Of a stretch of DNA of 64,000 nt, positions 50,640-58,850 are shown in pieces. The stretch is from assembly GCA_022340565.1 (NCBI GenBank), contig JAJDNR010000018.1, positions 43,800 through 107,799 of the forward strand, in the 5' to 3' direction. The translations under genes were made by a program, and so were the position numbers. Numbering within the stretch: position 1 is the first letter of the stretch; each line of letters opens with the position of its first letter. The notes beneath the pieces are model-generated. The model made no database searches. It saw nothing but the letters and a program-made list of their open reading frames with translations, and was not told the origin of the DNA. This DNA comes from Desulfofustis sp. GTDB lineage: Bacteria; Desulfobacterota; Desulfobulbia; Desulfobulbales; Desulfocapsaceae.

Positions 50640-51839
50640 TCAGACCTGCGAAGCTTTTTCCAGGGCAGCCTCCATGTCCTTGAGTTTTGTTTCCGACATC
50701 CTGATCGAGATCGGATAGACCAGGGTCCGGTCGAGCAGCGATGCCGATTGCGGAAGATCCTGCGGATCATAGACGAATCGCCGTTTTCCGCCCGCTGCAA
50801 ATGGCCAGCCGTTATTCACCAGGGTCCTTTCTCCGAGCAGATGTTCCCATCTGCGGTAAAAGTGCCAGGTGTTTTCAGCCCAGCAGATCGCCGCCGCACC
50901 ATGCTCCTGCAGCACCGTTCCGACCTTTTTACGGTGGTTGGCGTCGGAAAGCGTGAAGGCGAGAAAGGTCGCGCTGTCACCGTGCGGGTCGATCTGCTCC
51001 CGGAACGTAACCCCAGGAATCTTGGCCACCGCCTCTTTTAACCTGTTTTTATTTTTTCTCTGGGCCGCCAGCATCGAATCGAGTTTGGCGAGCTGGGCAA
51101 TGCCTATTGCCCCCTGAAGTTCCATCATGCGGTAATTGAAGCCGTAAAATGACCGTCCTTCGCCTCCGCGTCCGCCGGGGTTGATGACATGGTCATGGCC
51201 ATGATCATGATACTCCATCATCTTCCTGTGAAGCTCGGGATCGTTGGTCACCACCATGCCGCCTTCCCCGGTAGTTATCGTCTTGACCGGATCGAACGAG
51301 AAGGTTCCGCAGGTACCGAACGTGCCGAGATGCTGCCCTCGGATGCGGGCCCCAACCGACTGGGCGGTGTCCTCGAGAACCGGAATGTCTCTGGCGTCCG
51401 CTATTGCTTTAATTTGCTGTATCCGTGCGGCAGACCCGCACATATGAACGGGAATAATGCAGGCCGTCTGGTCGGTAATCTTGTTCTTGAGATCGTCAGG
51501 ATCCATGTTCAGGGTCGTATCGATCTCGGTGAATACGGGGATTGCCCCGACCTCGAGAATCGCCTCCCAGGTTGCAACGAAGGTAAATCCCTGGGTAATG
51601 ACCTCGTCGCCTGGTCCGACGCCGAGAGCGGTCAGTGCCACCTTCAGCGCCGCACTCCCCGACGTCACCGCCTGGGCATGGCCGGCCCCGGTATAAGCCG
51701 CAAATTTTTCTTCAAATTCCCTGACCTTGTAGATTCCCCGCCGCTGTTCCGTGAATTCGTATCGAAACAGTACGCCGGTATCGAGTACGTCAGCAATTTG
51801 CCGCTTTTCTTCTTCACCGAATATTTCAAATCCTGGCAT
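50640..51839 (-). CDS. DegT/DnrJ/EryC1/StrS aminotransferase resembling 8-amino-3,8-dideoxy-manno-octulosonate transaminase (KdnA)
   Basis: MPGFEIFGEEEKRQIADVLDTGVLFRYEF..., SFDPVKTITTGEGGMVVTND, YHDHGHDH. Confidence 0.85.
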   Translation of the reverse strand: MPGFEIFGEEEKRQIADVLDTGVLFRYEFTEQRRGIYKVREFEEKFAAYTGAGHAQAVTSGSAALKVALTALGVGPGDEVITQGFTFVATWEAILEVGAIPVFTEIDTTLNMDPDDLKNKITDQTACIIPVHMCGSAARIQQIKAIADARDIPVLEDTAQSVGARIRGQHLGTFGTCGTFSFDPVKTITTGEGGMVVTNDPELHRKMMEYHDHGHDHVINPGGRGGEGRSFYGFNYRMMELQGAIGIAQLAKLDSMLAAQRKNKNRLKEAVAKIPGVTFREQIDPHGDSATFLAFTLSDANHRKKVGTVLQEHGAAAICWAENTWHFYRRWEHLLGERTLVNNGWPFAAGGKRRFVYDPQDLPQSASLLDRTLVYPISIRMSETKLKDMEAALEKASQV

Positions 51840-51943
51840 CCCGCTCCTCCCCGTCTCCCTCATCTCAGGACGACGATCATCGTGCAAATTCCGCTGTGTG
51901 AATGTGTTTTACCGGTAAGGTCTGCTTGCCGGCCCGCTCAATT

Positions 51944-52795
51944 CTACCCATATAGGGCCAGGTTGTCGATAAGTCTTATGCGCCCGCTCACCTTGATCGC
52001 ACCGAACACCCGGCAGCGGTCGGTCACCGTATGCTGCGGCTGCAGCGTCCGCTCATCGGCGATCGACAGGTAGTCAACAGTACATGCTGGACTCCTTTCA
52101 ATCAGCGCTCGGCCGCTCGTAAGCAGAGCGGAGCTGTCCCGGTAGCGTTTGCAGACGGCTTCATCGCGAATCGTCTTCAGGGCCCGGTACAGGACCACAG
52201 CTTCTTCCCGCTCCGATGCGGACAGATAGGCATTTCTCGAACTCATCGCGAGCCCGTCGCGCTCGCGCACGATCCCCACGCCGACGACCTTGATGTTGAA
52301 ATTCAGATCATTGACCAACCGCATGATTACCGTCAACTGCTGAAAATCCTTTTCGCCGAAGAACGCGTAATCGGGGCCGGTGATATTGAACAGTTTGGTC
52401 ACAACCGTTGTGACCCCGGTAAAATGGTCCGGACGGTCCACGCCGCACAAACCCTCGGTCAGCTCGCTTACCGTCACGATGGTACGGTGGGCGGCTCCAT
52501 ACATTGCGCCCGCCTCGGGGCAAAACACCATATCGACGCCGGCAGCCCGCGCCTTGTCGCAATCACCTTCGAAATCCCGGGGATACAGATCAAGGTCCTC
52601 GTCAGCGCCGAACTGGGTCGGGTTGACGAACAACGACACCACGGTCCGATCGGCGGTCTGCCGGCACTGATTCATCAAGGCCAGGTGACCTGCATGGAAA
52701 TACCCCATGGTCGGAACCAGACCGATCGTCTCCCCGCTCGTTCGCCATCGATCAATGAGCGATCTGGTCTTTGCTATCGACGGTTCGACAATCAC
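51944..52795 (-). CDS. panC: Pantoate-beta-alanine ligase
   Basis: IGLVPTMGYFHAGHLALMNQCR, VSLFVNPTQFGADEDLDLYPRD, YAFFGEKDFQQL. Confidence 0.96.
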   Translation of the reverse strand: MIVEPSIAKTRSLIDRWRTSGETIGLVPTMGYFHAGHLALMNQCRQTADRTVVSLFVNPTQFGADEDLDLYPRDFEGDCDKARAAGVDMVFCPEAGAMYGAAHRTIVTVSELTEGLCGVDRPDHFTGVTTVVTKLFNITGPDYAFFGEKDFQQLTVIMRLVNDLNFNIKVVGVGIVRERDGLAMSSRNAYLSASEREEAVVLYRALKTIRDEAVCKRYRDSSALLTSGRALIERSPACTVDYLSIADERTLQPQHTVTDRCRVFGAIKVSGRIRLIDNLALYG

Positions 52796-53481
52796 TGTGC
52801 TGCTTTGATGCTGGCTATCTTTTCCTCCACCAGTCGTTTCTGCAGGACTGGTGCAGTATCTATTTCCGTGAGATAGCGTTCATATACCTCGAGCGCTTTG
52901 GCGGTCTCCCCCTCCAGTTCATGGATGCGTCCCAGGCCCAGAAACCCGATATCTTCGTATCCTTGGATCTCCATCAGCTTCTGATATTCGCCACTGCTTT
53001 CGTCGAAGTTCCCCGATGCCTCCGCGGTCTGGGCGATACCGACCATGACCAGGGGCTGCAGAATCGAAGATGTGGAGATTTCATCGCGAACATCTTTATA
53101 GGTGCGGTTGGCATCTTCCATCCTGCCTGTTTTCGAGAGTTCCTGCGCGGTGTTGATCCTGGCCCAGAGCGCGGCATCGGTTCCCGGATAGGATCTTTCC
53201 ACTTCATTGAGCTGGTCGATCATCTGCTGGCCTTCAAGCTCCAGAGCCGCAGCGAGAGCCTCTGTGCTTTTCTCTATCCGGTTATCCCGATACGACCCGT
53301 ATAAAGACCACACCACCACTGCAGCGATGAGCACGCCGATCACGATCTGAACAGCCCGCTTATGCTCCCTGACCAATTTCACCACCGCCGGCGGCAGGTT
53401 CAACTGCTCGAGCAGCCCTTCCAGATTGTTCTTGTCCCGCTCATCTACCCATTCCTTGTCGAAGATATTTTCCTTTGCCAT
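52792..53481 (-). CDS. TPR-like membrane-anchored protein (YfgM-like)
   Basis: TM segment AVQIVIGVLIAAVVVWSLYGSY followed by TPR-like repeats; overlaps panC start. Confidence 0.7.
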   Translation of the reverse strand: MAKENIFDKEWVDERDKNNLEGLLEQLNLPPAVVKLVREHKRAVQIVIGVLIAAVVVWSLYGSYRDNRIEKSTEALAAALELEGQQMIDQLNEVERSYPGTDAALWARINTAQELSKTGRMEDANRTYKDVRDEISTSSILQPLVMVGIAQTAEASGNFDESSGEYQKLMEIQGYEDIGFLGLGRIHELEGETAKALEVYERYLTEIDTAPVLQKRLVEEKIASIKAAQ

Positions 53482-53598
53482 ATCGCTTCTCCTGAAGATT
53501 GCCCCTGCATTTTTATTGTTTTTGATTTCAGCGAGTCATATATAGTACAAAAGCACTGAGGTGTCCATTCGTAAACCTTTCACCCTGACCATTTCGAC

Positions 53599-54963
53599 GT
53601 GTATCCTCCAACAGATTTTACGCTCAGACCGATCAAAAGCGTCACCGAGATCAACGCCGAGATCCGTGAACGAATCGAGACTGATTTCAGGTTCGTGCGT
53701 ATCCGCGGCCAAATATCCAATGTAAAAAGGCCCTTCTCGGGCCACTCCTATTTCATCCTCAAGGACGAACGGTCGCAGCTGCAGGCGGTGCTGTTCAAGA
53801 ATCAACAGCGCTGGCTGGCGCAGGAACTCCGTGACGGCCTGGAGGTGGTCTGCGATGGCCGCATCAGCGTCTATGAGCCGCGCGGTCAGTATCAGCTGAT
53901 CGTCGACACTGTTGACTTCGACGGTACCGGGCATCTGCAGATCCTTTTCGAGCAGCTCAAACAGCGGCTCAGATCAGAGGGACTATTCGATTCGGCCGGC
54001 AAATTGCCGGTACCGGACACCATTCGTAAAATCGCCGTCATCACCTCACCCACTGGAGCGGCCATACACGACTTCCTGTCCATCTGCAGGAAACGAAACA
54101 GCCAGACACTGATACAGATTCTCCCGGTGCGTGTACAGGGCAAAGAGGCAGCCCAGGAAATCTGTAAGGCAATCGACTCGGCCCATGCGCTGCATCCCGA
54201 CGTCATCGTGCTGTGCCGCGGCGGCGGCTCGATCGAGGATCTCTGGTGCTTCAATGACGAGGAGCTGGCGCGGACCATTCACCGAGCAACGATTCCGATC
54301 GTGACCGGAATCGGTCATGAAACAGATTTTACGATCGCCGACTTTTGCGCGGATTTGAGGTGCCCGACACCGACAGGAGCGGCCGAACTGGTTATCGCAG
54401 ACCCGCTGATCCGTATCGATCGCCTCGAACATCTGCGGGCGCGCTTGATTCTGTCGATCCACCGCAGACTGGAAGCATGCCGGATCAGGCTCGACTCGTC
54501 GTCACGTCTGCTGTCCACCTTCGACGATGCCTTCAGCAGCCAGACCTTTAAGATCGATTACCTGAGTTCTCGCCTCAACCGTGCCGTGGCGACGATGCTC
54601 GACAAAGAGGCCGGCCGTTTTGACGACATTCAAGCCCGGATACGGCGGGCATCGCCGGCTCATAGGATCGGAAGCCATCAGGCCAGGCTCGATTATCTCT
54701 CGGAGCGGCTGGTCTCGCGCTGCCGACAGCTGCTGGAATCCAAGCAGAACCGGTTCCTTCGCCTGGCTGCCATACTTGAAACTTTGAGCCCGCTCAAAAC
54801 CCTGGCCCGCGGTTACAGCATCGTCTCAGTGAGCGGCCATTCAGCACATCGGAAGACCGTTGTTACCGGCGCTGATCAGGTCCGCATCGACGACTCGGTC
54901 GATATTCGACTTTACCGCGGAGAACTGCAATGCAGGGTGATTGGCAAACGGGATGGCGAGTGA
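53599..54963 (+). CDS. xseA: Exodeoxyribonuclease VII large subunit
   Basis: SVTEINAEIRERIETDFRFVRIRGQISNVKRPFSGHSYFILKDERSQLQAVLFK; RGGGSIEDLWCFNDEELARTI. Confidence 0.96.
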   Translation: MYPPTDFTLRPIKSVTEINAEIRERIETDFRFVRIRGQISNVKRPFSGHSYFILKDERSQLQAVLFKNQQRWLAQELRDGLEVVCDGRISVYEPRGQYQLIVDTVDFDGTGHLQILFEQLKQRLRSEGLFDSAGKLPVPDTIRKIAVITSPTGAAIHDFLSICRKRNSQTLIQILPVRVQGKEAAQEICKAIDSAHALHPDVIVLCRGGGSIEDLWCFNDEELARTIHRATIPIVTGIGHETDFTIADFCADLRCPTPTGAAELVIADPLIRIDRLEHLRARLILSIHRRLEACRIRLDSSSRLLSTFDDAFSSQTFKIDYLSSRLNRAVATMLDKEAGRFDDIQARIRRASPAHRIGSHQARLDYLSERLVSRCRQLLESKQNRFLRLAAILETLSPLKTLARGYSIVSVSGHSAHRKTVVTGADQVRIDDSVDIRLYRGELQCRVIGKRDGE

Positions 54964-55171
54964 AGCGTTCGGCAATGCCCATCGATACAACGACCGGCGG
55001 CCACTGCCGAACTTTTGGGAAACAGGGTCAGCCCGACGTTCATGGAAAACGAACGTATGGGTAAAAAATAAACAGCAAAATCAACTTCCCAGGGAGAACT
55101 CAAGCCCTGTCACTGAGACCGTTTGTGCCTTATGCAATCAAGGCTGAAAGGCAAAATTTCCACCCTGCGGG

Positions 55172-55271
55172 CGAGTCGATACGGCCTGCGATCCCGCGTC
55201 GCTTGTGGGGAAGGCATAGTACCGCTATAGCCTTCCCCACGTCTTCTTGACTCGCAGGCCGTCTCAACTCG
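55172..55271. repeat. ~100-bp multi-segment inverted repeat between convergent xseA and ndk
   Basis: CGAGT cgat ACGGCCTGCGA ... GTGGGGAAGGC ... GCCTTCCCCAC ... TCGCAGGCCGT ctca ACTCG: nested complementary arms 55172-55176/55267-55271, 55181-55191/55252-55262, 55205-55215/55230-55240. Confidence 0.9.
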
Positions 55272-55284
55272 TAAAATATCCGGT

Positions 55285-55698
55285 CTAGAGCAGTTCCAGA
55301 CCCGAAAAGAAATAGGAGATCTCGAACGCGGCAGTTTCGGGGGCATCCGAACCATGGGTCGCATTTTCCCCAACAAAGGTGCCGAATTCCCTTCTCAATG
55401 TACCTTCAGCGGCCTTGGCCGGATCGGTCGCCCCCATCAGGTCGCGCCATTTCTTGATGGCGCCGTCCGCCTCCAGAACCATGACGATACAGGGACCGCT
55501 GCTCATGAAGTCGGTTAGTTCACCGAAAAACGGCCGTTCCCGGTGGACGTAATAAAAACCCTCGGCCTCTTTCTTGCCGAGATAGAGCTTTTTCAGCCCG
55601 ATGACCTTGAATCCCTCCTCGTAAATGCGCGCCAGAATCCTGCCGGCATTTCCGGCAGCGAAGGCGTCCGGTTTAATGATTGCAAATGTTCTTTCCAT
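55285..55698 (-). CDS. ndk: Nucleoside diphosphate kinase
   Basis: [54 protein letters not shown]. Confidence 0.97.
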   Translation of the reverse strand: MERTFAIIKPDAFAAGNAGRILARIYEEGFKVIGLKKLYLGKKEAEGFYYVHRERPFFGELTDFMSSGPCIVMVLEADGAIKKWRDLMGATDPAKAAEGTLRREFGTFVGENATHGSDAPETAAFEISYFFSGLELL

Positions 55699-55784
55699 GT
55701 CGATACCCATGTGATGAATTTAACGATAACAAGCGGCCGCCGTCATGAATCTGCGGCGTGTGCTTTTGTCAGCAGCGGTTCAGG

Positions 55785-56447
55785 CTATTGATTCTCGGTG
55801 TCCGGAGTTCGGGCGAGTCTCAGCAGGGCATTGACGATCGCCACGGCGACCGGCGTCCCTCCCTTGCGCCCCCTGTTGGTAATATACGGGTACGGCTTTT
55901 TAAGCAGCAGCTCCTTTGATTCCTCCGCATTCACAAAACCGACTGGAACCCCGACCACCAGCCGGGGTTTGAGCAGACCCGCCTCGATCATCTCCATCGC
56001 CGCCACCAGCGCAGTCGGTGCATTGCCGACGGCAATGATGCCGACGTCGGCTGACACGAGCTTTTCCAAGGCAGTCTCACTCCTGGTTTTACCCAGGGAC
56101 CGTGCCCGTTCCCCGATTCCCGGGTCATTGATATGACAACGCACTGTGCCACCGAAGGATTGGAGCAGCCGCCGACTGACTCCCGAAGCCCCCATGGTCA
56201 CGTCCATGGCGATATCGCAGCCGCTTCTGATCGCTTCCAGGCCGGCATCGATGCAACCGGCACTGAAAACGAGACTGCTGGCGAAACTGAAATCCCCGGT
56301 GGCATGGATGACCCGTTGGATGATCTTGAATTCGCCGAAATTGAACTCCTTCAAATCCCTGGAAGTGCGCTCCTCGAATTCCTCTTCGATGATTGCAAAA
56401 CTCAGCTTCTCGATTTCTGCAGGTGCTATCTTCTTAAGCGTTGTCAT
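55785..56447 (-). CDS. cbiC: Precorrin-8X/cobalt-precorrin-8 methylmutase
   Basis: VIHATGDFSFASSLVFS...GNAPTALVAAMEMIEAGLLKPRLVVGVPVGFVNAEESKE...TNRGRKGGTPVAVAIVNALL. Confidence 0.93.
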   Translation of the reverse strand: MTTLKKIAPAEIEKLSFAIIEEEFEERTSRDLKEFNFGEFKIIQRVIHATGDFSFASSLVFSAGCIDAGLEAIRSGCDIAMDVTMGASGVSRRLLQSFGGTVRCHINDPGIGERARSLGKTRSETALEKLVSADVGIIAVGNAPTALVAAMEMIEAGLLKPRLVVGVPVGFVNAEESKELLLKKPYPYITNRGRKGGTPVAVAIVNALLRLARTPDTENQ

Positions 56448-57846
56448 CGCTTTCTCTACGGGTTCCAACCAATGTTCGGTACAGGTGCGATAGTGCCGAT
56501 GGAGTCCCACCGAAATGCAGGTGAATATAGCTACCGACGGCCGAGCCGACACTATAGCCTTCAAGAGCATTATTATCAAGGCGGTAAAGCGTTGTGACCC
56601 CGTCCGGCAGCGACCCGTTCGGGTCGATTTCGATATCCGAATAATGGAACTCGTGCCCGTGCAGGATGTCCCCCCGATCGCCCAGCAGACACCCTTCCAG
56701 AAGCTGAACGCGCCGGTATCCAAGACGGCGCAGCCGTCTGTTCAGCGCCGAGTCGAACGGAAACACACCGGCCATCGGAAAACACCCGCCCTCCATGTCG
56801 GTGAGCGTCCTGCACAGGTACATGAAACCGCCGCACTCTCCGTAAAGGGGCCGACCGTCTGCGTGGAAAGCCCTGATCTGATCACGTATCCTGTGGTTGG
56901 CACTCAGCCGCGCCGCATGATTCTCCGGATATCCGCCACCGAAATAAAGCATTTCCAGCAGTGGCGGAAGTTCTTCATCGCGGATCGGGCTGAACGGCAC
57001 GAGTTCAAACCCGCAGGATTCAAGCAGCTCGAAATTCTGCCGGTAATAGAAACAGAACGCCTCGTCCATGGCAACGCCGATCCGTGCCTTCGCTTCTGAT
57101 CGCCGCGCCACTGACGGTCGCAGTGCTGCGGCAGCGGGGCGCTCGCTCGGCGGGGAAATAGATGAAACCGCGGTGTTCAGCATCCGGTCGAGATCGAGAT
57201 TTGTCTCGATCGAGTCGGTGAGCCGCCCCAGGCTATAGTCGTCGAGGGGCTTTTCGTTCCCCATGTGCAGCCCGAGATGGCGCTCAGGAATAACAAAGGC
57301 GTCGTCTCTGGGCATAAACCCCAGATAATCGATCCGGCAGTGATCTCGAACCGCGGTCTCGATCAGGTCCCGGTGGCGAGCGGAACCGATCCGGTTGAAA
57401 ATCGCCCCGCAGACTCTGAGTTCGGGATCAAAATCGACAAACCCCTTGAGCACCGCGGCGCTGCTCTCCGCACAGGAGGCTGCATCGATAACCAGAAAAA
57501 CCGGTACACCGAGCAATTTCGCCAGGGCCGCACTGCTCGCTTCGGCTCCGTCGAACAGCCCCATGACCCCTTCCACAACGGCAACGTCGCAGGTGCGGCA
57601 GGTGCGTGCAAAGGTGTCCCTGCAGCACTGGCCTCCCATCATCCTGATATCGAGGTTGTATGAAACCGTCGAGGTGACCGTCTCGTGCAGCGTTGGGTCG
57701 ATGAAATCGGGGCCGCACTTGAAACACTGGACGTTCATGCCTCTGCGGACCAAGGCCGCGAGGATGCCGACGGTCAGCGTCGTCTTGCCGCCGCCGCTTC
57801 TGGTTGCGCCGATCATGAACGCCGGTTTACCAATCATGACAGCCAC
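56434..57846 (-). CDS. cbiA: Cobyrinate a,c-diamide synthase
   Basis: FMIGATRSGGGKTTLTVGILAAL; YFGGGYPENHAARL; YGECGGFMYL. Confidence 0.94.
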   Translation of the reverse strand: MAVMIGKPAFMIGATRSGGGKTTLTVGILAALVRRGMNVQCFKCGPDFIDPTLHETVTSTVSYNLDIRMMGGQCCRDTFARTCRTCDVAVVEGVMGLFDGAEASSAALAKLLGVPVFLVIDAASCAESSAAVLKGFVDFDPELRVCGAIFNRIGSARHRDLIETAVRDHCRIDYLGFMPRDDAFVIPERHLGLHMGNEKPLDDYSLGRLTDSIETNLDLDRMLNTAVSSISPPSERPAAAALRPSVARRSEAKARIGVAMDEAFCFYYRQNFELLESCGFELVPFSPIRDEELPPLLEMLYFGGGYPENHAARLSANHRIRDQIRAFHADGRPLYGECGGFMYLCRTLTDMEGGCFPMAGVFPFDSALNRRLRRLGYRRVQLLEGCLLGDRGDILHGHEFHYSDIEIDPNGSLPDGVTTLYRLDNNALEGYSVGSAVGSYIHLHFGGTPSALSHLYRTLVGTRRESDDNA

Positions 57847-58850
57847 CCGCTGACGACCCAGTGCAGACCGAAAACGCTCAGATAAAACAGTACAGCCGAC
57901 ACCATGACCAGACGGTTGGTCCGCGGTATGTCGTCCGGTGCCGCCTGTCGCAAGCCGTCACCGAGATACGGTTTCACCGTGGGTTCTCCGAAATAGGACG
58001 ATGGCCCCCCCAGTCTTACCCCGAGCGCTCCCGCCACCGCAGCCTCGGTGTGAGCGCTGTTGGGGCTGGTGCTCTTCAGGCGGTCCTGGAAAAAGACTCG
58101 CGCCGCTTGACGGCTTTCATAACCGGGAAGCAGCGCCGCGGCGATAACGCACAGGCCGCTCAACCGTGCCGGCAGGAAATTGCACACATCATCGATCCTG
58201 GCGGCACAGCTGCCGAACTGGATGTATCGCTCATTCCGGTAACCGTACATGGAGTCCATCGTATTGACCGCCTTATAGGCGATGTAGCCAAACGCGGCGC
58301 TGATGATTCCTTCCACCCCGAGGAACGGAGCCGCCAGGGCGGCGATCATGGCCCAGAACAACGGGGCGGTGATGCCGTCGACCAGGTTCTCCGACACGGA
58401 TTCCATGCAGGCCCTGGTTATCTCCGCCTCATCGAGATGTGCGGTGTCTCTGCCCACCATCATGGCAACCGAGCGGCGGGCTTCATTGATATCCCCCCGC
58501 CGAAGATCGCTCCGCACTTTGGCGCTGTGTTTTACCAGGTCCCCTGCGGCAGTGCAGAAAAAACAGACGATCAGAGCACCGGCAACCGACAGGTGCAGGG
58601 AAACCATGCCCAGCAGTTCGAGAACCAGCCATACCGACAGCAGTGACAGGCTGATCACGCCGGCCCAGGCGAAGCATCCCTGCAGACGGGCCGGCTGAGC
58701 CTTCAGCACGGTTCGTGCAAGCGATTCGAAACGGCTGCAGAGAGACCCGATAAACCTGACCGGATGGGGAAACCAGCGCGGATCTCCGACCACCAGATCC
58801 AGCCCGAGAATGGCCAGCAGCTGTGCATACAGAGTGAATTCAGCGCTCAA
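57834..58850 (-). CDS. cbiB: Adenosylcobinamide-phosphate synthase
   Basis: LDLVVGDPRWFPHPVRFIGSL; SVSENLVDGITAPLFWAMI. Confidence 0.93.
   Translation of the reverse strand: MSAEFTLYAQLLAILGLDLVVGDPRWFPHPVRFIGSLCSRFESLARTVLKAQPARLQGCFAWAGVISLSLLSVWLVLELLGMVSLHLSVAGALIVCFFCTAAGDLVKHSAKVRSDLRRGDINEARRSVAMMVGRDTAHLDEAEITRACMESVSENLVDGITAPLFWAMIAALAAPFLGVEGIISAAFGYIAYKAVNTMDSMYGYRNERYIQFGSCAARIDDVCNFLPARLSGLCVIAAALLPGYESRQAARVFFQDRLKSTSPNSAHTEAAVAGALGVRLGGPSSYFGEPTVKPYLGDGLRQAAPDDIPRTNRLVMVSAVLFYLSVFGLHWVVSGWLS

Noticed and set aside
57861-58646. 261-aa plus-strand ORF
   Set aside because: Antisense to cbiB, shadow-ORF composition.
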